Below, piece by piece: positions 11,096 through 31,112 of a stretch of DNA of 64,000 nucleotides. The notes below the pieces were generated by a model. The model saw nothing but the letters and a program-made list of their open reading frames with translations. It made no database searches and was not told the DNA's origin. The stretch is taken from positions 878,001 to 942,000 of the forward strand of contig CP114481.1 of assembly GCA_027186245.1 (NCBI GenBank), read 5' to 3'. This DNA is from Coriaria nepalensis (lineage: Eukaryota; Streptophyta; Magnoliopsida; Cucurbitales; Coriariaceae). How positions within the stretch are numbered: the stretch's first letter is position 1; each line of letters opens with the position of its first letter. The position numbers were made by a program, and so were the translations under genes.

Positions 11096-11820
11096 ATTTT
11101 GTCCCTCTAGGCTCCGATCTAAGGGATATTTAATAAATAATCTCATAATAAAAAAAAAATCGAATCATTTAGGTTGATTTTTCTTAACAAAAAATCAAAT
11201 TATTTCAATATATTTTTTCTCAAATAATCGGACTAGTTTTCAAATTTTTTTCCTCTAATTTTTTTAAATTATTAAAAAAAAAGTAAATTAATAAAAAAAA
11301 AGAAATAAAAAATAAAGGAATAAAAAATATATAATAATATATCACATTTAATTATAACAATAAAAAAAAATCTCATTTACATTATATAGAGAACAAAAAG
11401 TTAATTAAAAATTAATAGAGTTAAATTTGTTAAATCCAAAATATATAGATTAAAAAATAAATTAACCTTTTAAATTTAGGTGACGATTTTTAAATCAAGC
11501 TTTTACTTAGTTTATATACTTTATTGCATACTAAGATGAAAAGTCTATTATTGGATTTTTGTTTCATATAATAATAATATATTGAGGAAAAATCTATGAT
11601 CATAATATTACAAAGCCTCTCTCTCTCCCTCCCTCCCTCCCTGCAAGTGAAAGGCTGAGGTTGATTAATTAACCCGACGTAACAAACCTACGAATTCCCA
11701 AGATTTACTTTGTTTGGCAAAAGAAGGGAATTCATGAACATTCCCATACATAGTTCTCTAGCCTCCAACAAGTTTCCATTATTCACATGGTAAGAATATG
11801 CCAAGTTATTCAATTTTATC

Positions 11821-19210
<7,390 letters not shown>

Positions 19211-19370
19211 GATTTTAGAGTTTGATATGAACAATTCAACTGTTAGTTTATCTAGGTTTCTTCTTCTCTGAGTGAAATAGAAAATTGAGGGGGAAGAGAA
19301 ACCCTAGCAGAGCGACAGAAATGGGGAGATTTGAAGGTCTCAAAGAGTTCTACGAACGAGCGAGGGTGTC

Positions 19371-19378
19371 TATTTATA
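19371..19378 (-). promoter_or_regulatory. TATA box of NRPB2
   Basis: TATAAATA on the minus strand, 160 bases upstream of the NRPB2 start codon. It predicts transcription from about 19345 and a leader of about 135 bases. Confidence 0.55.
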
Positions 19379-19379
19379 G

Positions 19380-20162
19380 CGGATCGAGAGGACGGCATTT
19401 TGTAAAGGCGGATTCTTTACTTGCCACGTCTGTATCTAGTCGTTAATTTTGTATTTTCATGTCGGTTAAATATTTATAAATTTTAAAATATATGAATAAA
19501 TTTTATGATTGGTTAATTATTTTTAATTTTTAATTTAATTTAATTATTTTAAAATAATAAGGGACTTACTAAACCCGAAGCAGTCGATTGCAACCACATT
19601 GATCCCAGCGGCCGGTGCTCGATCAAGGTTGGGCTCGGCCCTCTAATTAGGCTTGGGTTCCATTCAGCCTAAATTGTATCCAAAACAAGGAGCACGTCGG
19701 GTTGGGCCCAATGGGCGGTGACTGAACCCAAGCTAGGTTCGCAGTTCGCCCCATCCTATTGTATAATTTCAACCTTTAGGATTAATTTTATTTTTTAATA
19801 AAATAATTCTTTTACCCATTTTTAATAATAGATTATAAATTTTAAAACAAATATTTGACTTATAATATTATTAAATATATTTAAAATATAATTTAAAATA
19901 TTATATATATAATTTAAATTCAAGTTAAACTTAAAATATTATCATTAAGGACAACTTCGGAGGTCATCGTTATTATTCCTTGTATAAAGCATATACTGCT
20001 TCAACCATTAAACTGTTCAGAAGCCTCAAATTAATCAAACGACAATGACCACAACTCAACCCAATAGTCTTTTTTATTTATTATTTTTTTTTTTTAAGTT
20101 TAATAAAATTTAGAACTAGAGCTAGAAGCTCCGCCACACTTTACCTCGAGCTCACAAAGAAG
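19380..20162. other. Divergent intergenic region between NRPB2 and the phosphatase gene
   Basis: It separates two genes read outward. Most is AT-rich. A block at about 19566-19760 is clearly GC-richer, with repeated GGGCTCGG, GGGTTGGGCCC and AATGGGC words. I do not recognise it; a transposon remnant is possible. No coding sequence is supported. Confidence 0.4.
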
Positions 20163-21722
20163 ATGATTTCTGGGCAGGTTCTTACCTTTTGTTCAAGTCG
20201 TAGCTCAAGCTTTATATTATCTTCAAATGGAACCCCTAATCTTCAAAATCTTTCATTTCCATCCCTCCGAATTAAGTGCTCAAATTCGTCTATCTCAGGG
20301 ACTTCTCCTACCACAGGTTGGTAGTTTTTCTTATTTAGTAGTTAGACTTGTATGCAATTTGATGAGAGGATTAATTAGTAATTTCTGTATTAAAATAATT
20401 AAAAAAAAAAAAACAGATAAGCTTGAGAAGAACAATGATGGTGTGACTGGTGGTGCATTTGATTTCAACAGAGCAACCACGCCGATGACCAAAGAGTCGA
20501 TTTTGTCCCCGAAGAAGGTCACTCTTATTAGGCATGGCTTAAGCTCTTGGAATGAAGAAAGTAGAGTCCAGGTTTGTATTAACATTTTTCAAACATGGCT
20601 TAATAAGCTCTTGTTCCAGTCTTGTTTTTTCTTACCCAACGTTGAATTTGATGTCTTTATGTACAGGGAAGCTCAGACCTATCTGTTCTAACAGAAACAG
20701 GAGTGAAGCAAGCAGAGAAGTGCAAGAAAGCTTTGAACAATATACATTTCGATCAGTGTTTTTCGAGCCCAATTTCTCGTGCCAAGGTTCGAAACAACAA
20801 TAACAAAAACGAAAACATAAATCATGCTTTCGCTGACATCACTATCTTCTTGCAGTCAACTGCTGAAATTATATGGGATGGAAGGGAAGAGCCGCTTGTT
20901 TTTCTCGACTCTCTAAAGGAAGCTCATCTATTTTTCCTTGAAGGCATGAAAAATGGTCAGAGCCTTTCTTTTCTTCTTCTACCAATTTGGGGGTTAACTG
21001 ACTTATTTGAATAGTATGGTGGGGTCTTCTTTCATGTAGTAAACTGTTATCCAACATCAGTTGTATGAAATTCATGCAAGAGATACTTCTCGAGTTACTA
21101 GTGCAAGTTGATCACGATGGTTTGTATTAGGAAAAATTCTCTCTCTTGAATTCTCTATGTTGGGATACTGCTAAAATCACATTCGGAATTTGGAGACAGT
21201 GGATGCTAAGCGTATATATCCAAAGAAGTACACTACATGGAGAGAAGACCCAGCGAATTTCCATATCAACGGAATCTACCCGCTTCAAAGAATCTGGGGG
21301 ACGGCAAGAGAAGCTTGGAGAGAAATCTTATTATCACCTGTAAGAATCTGAATCTCCATCATTTCATTCTCCGTGTTTTCTTCCATTGCAAAGTTACTTA
21401 AGCTTTGCCAAGCCATGCTCAAAATCTTTCTGAATTCATCAGGGTGAGAATCTATTAGTGATCACTCACAAGTCAATGTTGAGGGCTATGATTTGCATCG
21501 CCTTAGGGCTAGGCCCGGAAAGGTATCTCCGATTCAATCAAGTCAGCTGGCAGAGTAGTTTTTTTTCTCTTTTTAAATGATGATTTCTCATTTTCCAGGT
21601 TTCGAGCGATTGACATAAACAACGGAGGGATAACAGTATTTAGCTTCAACAAAAGAGGAGAATCAATGCTTGAACATATGAACATGACAGCTCACATGTA
21701 TAGCGATCACACCTATTTATAA
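20163..21722 (+). CDS. Plastid-targeted histidine phosphatase (phosphoglycerate mutase-like / CA1Pase-like)
   Basis: Seven exons, 20163-20316, 20417-20571, 20667-20786, 20856-20955, 21200-21339, 21443-21522 and 21599-21722, join in phase to 290 residues. The first 50 or so residues are Ser/Thr-rich with almost no acidic residues, as in a chloroplast transit peptide. The histidine-phosphatase motif LIRHG has its catalytic His at 91. Later blocks are SSPISRAK (phosphate-pocket Arg), WREDPANF and VITHKSMLRA (second His). The closest described relatives I recall are plant phosphoglycerate mutase-like proteins of the At1g58280/At5g22620 kind, the latter annotated as 2-carboxyarabinitol-1-phosphate phosphatase. 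The substrate here cannot be settled from sequence. It is divergent from NRPB2. No lesion seen. Confidence 0.88.
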
Positions 21723-21864
21723 GACCGAACACAATTATGTGTTCATACGATGCAGTACGCTCCAAATGAACATGTTAAAGATTAGTGTAAGCATATTCTT
21801 GCAATTTCACACTTAAACACGAAAGATTCTACCCTTTCGTGCAATTCAAATGGAGTTGTCGTTA

Positions 21865-23792
21865 TCACCAATAATCAAGACCAGAACATGAACCATTCCT
21901 AAAATGATCAAACTGAAGCTTATCCCAAACAAACATTTCCCGACCCCTAACAATGGAAATGTATTTAATCGCCAAATGACGATCCTCACACATTCTAAGG
22001 TTCTTGACAATCCTTATACTCACACCATGACTAGTCTTCAAAATCCCATAGGCAATATTAAGCTTCTCACTATGATCTAAGCACATACGCCTCTCCTCTT
22101 CTTCAACCTCAGGCAATACTACATTCTCACTTATCGACAAATAACCCGTTTTCCCACTTTTCCTCATCAAATCATCCAAAAACCAATATATCACGACAAT
22201 CACTGGGTGAGACTTATCGCCCATGCTAAACAAATATGTCTTCTTATTGCGTATATCCAACTTGCTTCTTTAATTTTTGCTTAATCATCATATTTCGAAT
22301 ACTCTCACTTTATCCATACGGCCCCCGCTAATGCATATATGTTTGAACGCATAACATAATGCCAGGATTTTCTGGCTCAACTGCTAATAAATGTTCTGCA
22401 ATTTCCACTCCAAGGTTGAAATTTGTATGCATCTTACACACCCCGAGCATCTTGTTCCAAATTGCCAGACCTAACTGGCCTGGAAGAAAATTTTTGATAA
22501 ATTCTTAGGCCTCGTCAAGTAGCCCAACCCAGCCCAACATATCCACCATGCAAACATGGTGTTCTATGCGCGAAACTAACCCGTATTCTTGCTTCATGCT
22601 TCTGAATGCTTCACGGCCTTCTTGAACAAGCCTAACATGAGCACAAACGGTTAGTACTGCAACAAATGTGATGTTGTTTGGCCGTGCGCCATGGGCTTTC
22701 ATTTGGGTAAAGAGGTCCATTGCTTGATCTCCATAACCATGGACTCCGTATCCGGAGATCATAGCAGTCCATGAAATCACATTCCTTTCATCCATGGAAT
22801 CAAAAACTTCTCTTGCTTTCTTCACATTTCCACATCTAGTGTACATATTAATCAACGAAGTACCAAGAACAACATTCAAATCGAAACTTTTACTTATAAC
22901 ATGATTGTGAATCCACTGGCCAATAATAAGTGCACCAAGCTGAGAACAAGCAGATAATACACTAACACAAGTAATTGAATAGGGTTCAAAACCGGAATCT
23001 CTCATCTGATAGAGCAAGTTAATTGCTTCTCTAGAATACCCATTTTGTTCATATCCAGAGATAATTGAATTCCACGATACAACAGTTCTCTGGGGCATAT
23101 TATCGAATACCTTCTGTGCAAGATTCAAATCACCAGATTTTGCATAGAAGGTGACTGAAGCAGCCTGAACGAATACATCCGAACCATAACCAGAAACAAA
23201 AACATGCGAATGAATAAATTTACCAAGTTTTAGATCAGAAAGACCAGCGCAAGCTTTGATTACATAAGTGAAGGTGTAATTCGAGGGATGGATGCTCGAA
23301 TGGAGCATTCGGCGGTAGAAAAGGATGGAATCGAGAGGGAAACTGAACTTGGAAGTGGACTTTAGAAGTGAGTTGAAGAGGAAAGAATCTGGATATGGAA
23401 CGTGAGGGAAGATTTGACGAGTGTAGGCGATTGATCTTATAACAGTCACTTCTGTTCAGATTCGTTTCCCTCCTCTGATCTAATCTGATCCGTTAGTCGG
23501 TGACTTGAATAAACATAAGTTGTGCACGTGAGGATGGCATGGGAGATGGGTTTAGCGAACTGTTTGTTTGTTAGCCTCACTGATTTGTAAACAGTTATTT
23601 AGTTTTGTTCATAAACAACCAATCAGATTTAGTTTGTTTCAGATCTGGGCGTGGACTTTATCGGAGGGGTTTCAGACGAGGACCTGCTCGGAGGAGAACT
23701 TCATAAGCCTGAGACTGTGGTGGTCGTAATGGTGGTGATTCTGACATTGGATGAAGATGGTGATGCTGTTCTACTTTCTGTTTGGCTTCCAT
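21865..23792 (-). pseudogene. Pseudogene of a PPR-DYW protein (At2g33760-like)
   Basis: Read on the minus strand: a start at 23792 and a short N-terminal piece ending AYEVLLRAGPRLKPL; a frame break near 23673; about 200 bases with no recognisable coding match; then PPR repeats from about 23440 to 22508 (for example VVSWNSIISGYEQNG, NVISWTAMISGYGVHG); a TAA stop at 22507-22505; more E-domain sequence with further frame changes near 22340; and a DYW domain ending GLDYW at 21865. DYW proteins act in organellar RNA editing. Here the deaminase HSE motif is kept, but two expected zinc-ligand cysteines are replaced (CEDR, and CSG before LDYW). Several independent breaks make a working gene very unlikely. 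The parent assignment is from memory of the Arabidopsis family. Confidence 0.88.
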
Positions 23793-24784
23793 GAAACAGA
23801 GAAAAAATTTGCACTATTTTTTTCTATTCTCCTTAATTCGATGTGGTAATTACGATTTAGCACCCCAAATATGTTGAAAATATGATGTGTGGACAAGAAT
23901 TTAGTCCTCAATTATTTCTATAATTATATTAACCTACTATGATTTTAAAAAACAAGGAGTTACCTCCAATTCCTAAATGAGAAACGACAAGAATATGAGT
24001 CGTTTGTGTGGGTTGACCATGATAATGACATTGTCGGGTCAAATGAGGTGGGTTGGGACAAAAAGGATGGACATAGTCAAATAGTGAGGAAAGCTTGGTT
24101 CAATGTCAAACGAGGAGGAATGGTCAATCGTTCAAGGAGCTCTACATATTCTTACAGTGGCTGATTGCTCAACTAGAAGATCCACTCTTCGGTATTTGAA
24201 GCTTTCATTAAGAGTTACTCTTGCCAGAATAAGAACCAGTCTGTCTGTATCAGTTTTTGGTTGAGTTCGGACCAAAACTAGTCCCATGTAAATAGTTCTG
24301 GGGAGAAAATATTCAATAATTCTATATAATTTATAATCTGAATTTTTACGATAATAAAAAAATAATTAACTTTCAATTTCTTAACAAAGATGATAGTATT
24401 TTAAAAAAGATGAAAATATGTCAACATATTTAAGAAGATGAACAGTCAGATTAATTATTCTCATATGATAAGATCTTAATCATAAACTGCACCGAATTAT
24501 ATAACGAACCAAATTGTGCAAAATACATCAAATTATAACGAACCAAATTGCACCGGATAACGTGAATTTGTGAGTGAAGATAGAATGCCTTTGGTTGCAA
24601 CACAACAATGACATCTACGCTTACAAATGGCAATATTGCTATTAAGAAATGATAATACCACAAAATTGGAAGATGAATTTTCATTGGGTCTCCCCTCATT
24701 GATACAACATTCTCAATAAATCATATAACAAAATTCTGTTAATCTCTCACTCAGCTTTATAGAATCAACGAGATAGAAGATACT
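23793..24784. other. Spacer between the PPR pseudogene and the RRP12-like gene
   Basis: No coding sequence that I can support. A segment at about 24120-24290 reads open on the plus strand but has no recognisable motif. The last part is presumably the RRP12-like 3' UTR. Confidence 0.35.
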
Positions 24785-27700
24785 TTACTTGCCCTTTTTC
24801 TTGAGACCCCCTCTCTTAAACTTCAACCCCTTTTTAGATGATAGTAAGGCTGATGCACTCTTGCCTTGAAGCTTCTTGGTCATTTTGACCACACTTGCCA
24901 TCCCTTTCCTAGCAGCCGCACGATGATCGGGCCTACGGCTCATCATCTTCCGATCCAACGGCCAATAAGCATATGGCTCAAGCTTATCTTTCTTACTTAC
25001 ATCCCCGCCTGCTTTCTTACTAGCATATTCACGACCCGTGTAGGCCCATCCAGACTCTGTTTTCATTCTCTTCTTCTTTTCGATTTTCCTTGAGGAACTA
25101 GCTGAGACAATACTCCTTCCATCAGATTCATCATGGTTTGAGGAGACCTTTTTCTTGTTTGAAGTATTTTCTTCCTCAGAAATTATCAAGCGCCCCTCTG
25201 GATCTATCTCTATGTCTAAATCATCTAAGCTTTGGTTGTTCTTTTGTAGATGTCTTAATTGTTCTAGAGCTGACCTTGTTTTATGTCTATCGAGCAAGTC
25301 AAGCGGCTCATCTTCGAATTGCTCAGACAAATTTTCGGGTAATTTTCTCTTATTGGTTCTACCTTTGACCCTTGATGAAGAAGACGCCCTAGATTTGAGC
25401 CTTGAGGATAAATTTTTCTCTAGACCAGAATCTGAGTCACTATCCATTGTATATTCTGCATCACCATCTTCATTTTCATCCCCAGTGTCGGAAAATATTT
25501 TCGTATGATTCCATCTACTTACCCTGCAAAAGACACAGAATGTCAAAAAGAAAGAAAAAAAAAATCTAAAATCTATAAAGATTAAAAATTTCAGAGTAGA
25601 CAGGTTCATCAGCTAATGATATGAAATTAGACCTGGATGTAGTTGCTTTCGACACTTGAGATTTAGCCTCTTCAGATTTAAGTTTCTTCTCTTTCCTCTC
25701 CTTCATCTAGATTCAATAAAGGATAATATAACATCAAGGTTAACAATATGATGCGTCTATGATTTTCATTCTAGCATTAAGGTATTCATTTAGTAGACCT
25801 TGCGTATGTTAGTAAGGAGTTTCAGGTGTTCTTCCGGCATCACAGCCTTAACTGCATCTAAGCCACATTTCTTAACAAGCATTTCAAAAAGCAGCTTAAC
25901 CTGAAGGGAGAATGGATATTATTAAAATTGTAAGAAAGCTGAACCTACCCGGACTAATCCCAATAAAAAAACAAAAAGACCAAGTTAATAAAAAAAGTTA
26001 AAAAGAAAAAAAAAAAGATACCAACTTTAGCCTTAAAATGGTTTTTGGTGTGATCTTGCCACTTGAGCAAGCCTCCAACCAAACTCGTCAAGTGCATATG
26101 TAACCCTTCAGCCCTTGATTTTGCCACTAATACCTTCAAGAAACCTAAATTTGCCTGCAATGGAAGGAAAGATGTGAAAACAGTCAAGACCAGTGAAGCG
26201 TTCTCAGAGGAATGAAATCAAAACAATCGACACAAACCGACAATTTGAAAGAAAGTGCGAGGGAACAAACTTTAATAATTTCTCTATTCTTCCTTTGCAG
26301 AAGCAGAAGAGTAGATGGAAGTAAATCACATGCAGACGAAACAAGATCAGAAAACTCATAAGTTAAACGAGCTAAGCCTTTCATTGCAGCACTTATCATA
26401 TGAGGAGTTTCTCCAGCTAAACCTCCTACAACCTGTCACCATGGAGATAACGTCAGTCATTTCTGTTATTCTACATATATAAACAATTAGAAACAGACGG
26501 AATCAAGATGTTGACTCAGTTACTGACATAACAAAGGAAAGAAGGAGCTACATTCTGATGTTTTAAGTGAAAATCTAGCTAATTCACAAATTAAAATTCA
26601 GTACCATATTAAAAAGATGGTGCAAATTTTCTCTTTTTCCACCTTTCTCTTCATCCATACACACTTGGCCAATTTGGACAAGAATATCATAAGCTCTGTT
26701 TCTTGTTTTCTTGTTAGCCTGCACGAGAAATCAAAACCATACAGATCAGAAGTAACACAAGTATGAAGTTTCTCACAAATGATATTGTATTTCGAAATTA
26801 GTAATCATATAACTTTCAAATAATAGATTGGATATCATCTGTACTCGTCCAATATCCATAAAAAGGCATACAGGCGACCTCAGCTAGTGAAACTTTCCAG
26901 CAAAGACCACATTACCTCTTTAAGTGCAAGTATTATTTCAGTTAAAAATGAGCTGATTATGTCCCGTGCATTTGACTTTGAACCATCCTGTAAATAAGCA
27001 TAAATGTTAAGAAAACTTTCATGCGAGTAAAGTGCATTTTTACTTCTTAAAAAATTAAGATCCTCTATACTTCTATTACCTTTGAAACATGGACGATCAG
27101 AAAGTACAGACAGTCAAGTCTGTGTCTTTTGGCAGAGAAATGGCATAAATGCAGTACATCTATCATAAGTCCAAGCAATTCCCCAAGCTTTGACGAAAGA
27201 AAATTATCACAATTCTGCTCAACAAACAAAGTATCAAAAATGATAAATTCATAAGGAAGACATTTTTTTATATACAAATATCGCTAAACATTGACCTAGA
27301 ATGTCAGGAGTTCATATTTTCATACATCTTTGTTAGATGGTTTAACGGCTAAACAGTCTGCCAGCTAGACAAACATCTGAAGTCATTAATGACATTATTA
27401 TCTACATAACTGAAATTTTACAGTTCTAGATTGCAGTTTTTACAGCAAAACTTTTTTCACATAAATGGTCAAATTACGTGTCCAACTCATAAAGATTGCT
27501 GCAAAGACAGATAAATACCTTGAGAACCATCGAAAGAACTTTGTATCCCTTCTTTTGAAACAAACCCTCATCATCCTGCAATTCATGAATTCCATACTTA
27601 TGCAAACCATGGACAATCAGAGGGAGTTTCCTTCATAAAGTACAAAGTTGAATCAAAAGATAAGAGAATATCAAACCTGTAATGCAACCTTTATTACAAC

Positions 27701-30700
27701 AAATAAAGTATCAATCTCTTGAGAATTCAGGCCAGGTAAAAAAGACGCTGCCAAGTCGATCAGTTGTGCCCTGTTGCCAAGGTCAGCAATCACAAGGAGG
27801 TTAATTCTCCCCGACCACAAGCAACTTAAGTAAAAATGAAGCAGTACAAGTGAACACAAACCTCTGTAGAGAGTGCGAACTATCATTTGATGAACCGACA
27901 GTCTGCATGGAATTGGAAATTTTTGAATTTTCCTTTGTTCCAGCTTCTTGGGTTACCTCCAAAACCGTCTTCATCCTCTTCATGCTAATGGTGAAGAACC
28001 TGGATACCACATTTTTATCTGAAATTGAAGCAAACCCACCAATTGTGGCCTGTAAATGGTGCAAAAACCTAGTTGAGATCAAACGACTAAAAGAAATATG
28101 AGGCAAAATCCAATGTTGGTGCAAATTTCATGAATCCTGAGACGCTTGACCAGTATATTCAAATCGGTAAGTAATTACAACTTTACTAAATGAAGAAGCA
28201 TGAACATAACTACTGCAAGAGGTCAGATATATTCTTCAATATTAGAGGTAGTTTTAAGTACCCGCAAAGATCCACCATCATCTTTTGTTGAGTTGAGAAA
28301 AATGCCTGATAAAACAGACAATATGCCATGAGCAGAGGACCTAAGTACAGTTAAGTTAGCCATTGCCACCTGAGGAGAATAATGACCCATAGCTCGCTGT
28401 GTAGCAGTATTTAATTCACCAATGGAGTGGTCATTGTTTCCTTCCACCACTCTCTTATTTTGATGGATAAGAACCTGCAGACTATGACATATTATACCCT
28501 GAACATTTGGTTCCTCATTAAGAGCAATGCATAAAGCTTCGTCAAGATCCTTGAAACTTTCAGAAGTATCCAATGGATAGTTACAAAATGATGGTAGCAG
28601 AGACCACAAGGAGTTCACAAGCTGATCCATCTTTCTTGATTGAAGAATCTGACCTTTTAACTCAAGCTGGAGAAAAGAAAAAAGGAAAAAAAAAAATTAA
28701 GATGTGAATAAAAACACCATAGTAAAAAGGGCACCATTCCAAAGGTCTGCCAAGTTTGGTACCTCTCGAGACATTTCCCTAGCCCGTCGTTTCAAGCCCA
28801 AAATTTTCCCGGTAAAGAAGCTCAACTGTGCACCAACAATATGCTGCTTCAGAACAGGAAAGATCCATTTATTTTCCTCGTATAGACTTTCAGTCTCCAA
28901 ATTAAAAGGCAGCAGATCCAAGAAAGTTTCGGGTCCCATTGCACCAAGAGCTGATCCAAGGCATTGATAAAGCTGTAAATAATTAATGCCATGTGTTAAG
29001 AGTCGAGAAAGCCTATATCTTATTCACTTATTGTAGAGCAGAAACGATGATATAAAAGCTATGATGAACAACAACAAAATGCTGCACTTGCAAGTCCACA
29101 AGCCAGATGTTCAGTATAACTACCGATTTCATGAAGGTATAAAATTGAGCTTTCGAAGCAACATCAGTTAAGTCATGCCCTGAAGGGAACAAACCTCTTT
29201 CTGGAAGGGGCAATCATTACTAGCCAACTTCTGCAAGTCTGTAAGCGTTCCCTTCAACAAATAAGTTGAATAATTTCCTGGCCAAAGAAAGATTCGGCAA
29301 ATGAAGTGTGGGCTAGCGGAAAAGAATGCTCAACAAAACTAGGATGAAACACAACAAGTGAAATAGGTGAACAGAAGAGTGAAAGACAATAGGTGAAGTA
29401 TTGAGAATACCAAATTTATCAAACATAGCCGAAACAACTTGAAAAGATAAGTCAAAAACTTCACGAAACCGATAATCAAGTAAGCTCTCGATGGTTGCAC
29501 ACAATTTTTCGATGATTGTTGGCCCGGACCTTCCTGTCTCCATGTTTGCTTCCAATATAATTTGATCCACACCCTGTTTGATCAAGTTCTCATCAATGCA
29601 AGCATGTATCAGATTCTTGAATGCATCCATGGCCGAAACGGCATGCCTCCTCATGTTCACATCCCAAAATATCTGTCCAGGATAGGAACAATATATAAAA
29701 CACGTAAAGGCATAAGCTAAGATAAAATAGCTTCTAATATCATACTAAATATTGAAATCTAACTAGTTTTGCTGGTAGTATAGATATCAGACCTTTGAGT
29801 GCATTAAAAACAACAGGGAATTTAGCCACACAGATCTGCCTATTGAGAGAATAGACTTTTTGCATTCCAACACTGAGCAAGCGAGGAGTGAAGGCCAAGT
29901 TCTCGGCAGATGTCTTTGCAGAAACAGAGAAAGCATCTGAGCATAATAGATCACGCAGCTGTTCAGCAGAAACCTCTTTCGATGGGGAGAGCGAGAGAAT
30001 GTTCAAAGTATCTGCTATCTTCCTTGTAATGATGGGTTGCATCAGTTCCAGTAGTCTCTTGAAGTACTTGAGAATGTTAGTTGTGTACTTCATTGTCAAA
30101 AGAGGAAGAGATTCCATCAAAGCATCCAGTATGTATAGCACCTCTTGTGCTGCCTTAGGTCCTTCATTGACATTTGCATTTGACCCTCCAGCCAGTAAAA
30201 GTAACTTTTCAAATTTATCCATAATTGCTTCACTTGCTGGTGTCAGTAATGATTTTCCTTGAAAACGCCATAGCACATCACGAAGACAGACATGTGATTG
30301 CTTTCTCACCTGTTAACAAAAAGAAATTTAGCAACCTACTAGTGAAGGGATAAGCTGGAATAAAATATGCTAAATTCTATGAACTAAAAACATCTTCCTG
30401 ACCAAATCACACATGCTTACATTAGTTTCCAAAACGCTTTTACAAATCCCAAAGAGCAAACAGAAGTATCAAGTTCATGAAAATGAATGTCTACAGGTTA
30501 CATTATATGAACACTACTTAGCAGTTTCTCACTACCTTCCTATCGATTGAATCGATTGAAAACACATATATCTAGCAAACAAAATCATAAAATAGAAACT
30601 AGTAGTACATAATTAGGGAGAAAAGAAGTAACCTTAGGGCGTGAATCTGTAGCAAATCCCAACAAGACACCGTACAAGTGAGACATATCAGACCAATTAT

Positions 30701-31112
30701 CACTATCCTTTGTAATCAGCAAATACGGAATACATTTCAATCCTGATGTGGCAGCTCCGACCGTTGAAGCTGGAGACTGAATAGAACGGAGGATAAGCTT
30801 CGAAAGAAACTCTTTGTGCTTGTAAGTAAGTGCAGAAGGAATCTTAGGAAGAAGCATGGATAGAATAGTGAGTAGAGCTTCGATAATGTGAGTCGGAGGA
30901 TTCTGTTCAGATGAGACGCGGTCTAGTGAAGAACATGTGGCGCCAAGGTAAGCAATTGGAGTGGAAGATAGCTTATGGTCTTTGAACTCTTGAGACATGG
31001 CGCCTATGACTGCACAGAGATGCTGATGTTCTTCCTTCGTGGAGCTGCTGAATTGAGATAGAACAAATTCGCAGAAATCACCTTTCGAATCTTCTATTTC
31101 GACGGTTTCCAT
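24785..31112 (-). CDS. RRP12-like ribosomal RNA processing protein (frameshift in exon 3 as given)
   Basis: Seventeen exons: 31112-30633, 30309-29793, 29672-29411, 29277-29195, 28972-28763, 28666-28262, 28049-27862, 27770-27677, 27575-27519, 27214-27080, 26987-26916, 26718-26605, 26432-26271, 26154-26026, 25900-25799, 25706-25633, 25523-24785. All introns are phase-consistent except that exon 3 is one base too long. Past that base the reading continues normally, for about 1,273 residues. The protein is a long helical-repeat (ARM/NUC173) array followed by an acidic and then Lys/Arg-rich tail ending GGLKKKGK. RRP12 proteins act in nuclear export and maturation of both ribosomal subunits (yeast and plant knowledge). 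Taken literally, the reading stops at 29595-29593 after about 357 residues. The promoter carries telo-box and site II motifs. Confidence 0.9.
29640..29650 (-). other. Single-base frameshift site in the RRP12-like gene
   Basis: On the minus strand the conserved EHEEA block (GAG GAG GCA at 29652-29644) is followed by one extra base, about 29643, before the conserved reading SAMDAFKNLI resumes in the next frame. The 17-exon total is 3,823 bases, one more than a multiple of three. Confidence 0.8.

Larger units (their letters stand above)
8320..11820. other. AT-rich spacer between the RMA-type gene and NRPB2
   Basis: Mostly A/T runs without coding sequence. It holds a CT microsatellite, an AT microsatellite, a CT/CCCT tract near 11612-11641 and a phospholipase gene fragment, each noted separately where useful. 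Confidence 0.5.

Noticed and set aside
19232..19234. Upstream start for NRPB2 giving eight extra residues
   Set aside because: The codon is TTG, not ATG. The first in-frame ATG is at 19210 and fits the family.
23447..23449. Treating the main PPR block as an intact gene starting here
   Set aside because: The codon is GTG with a stop just upstream, and a matching N-terminal piece lies farther upstream at 23792. The block is part of a pseudogene.
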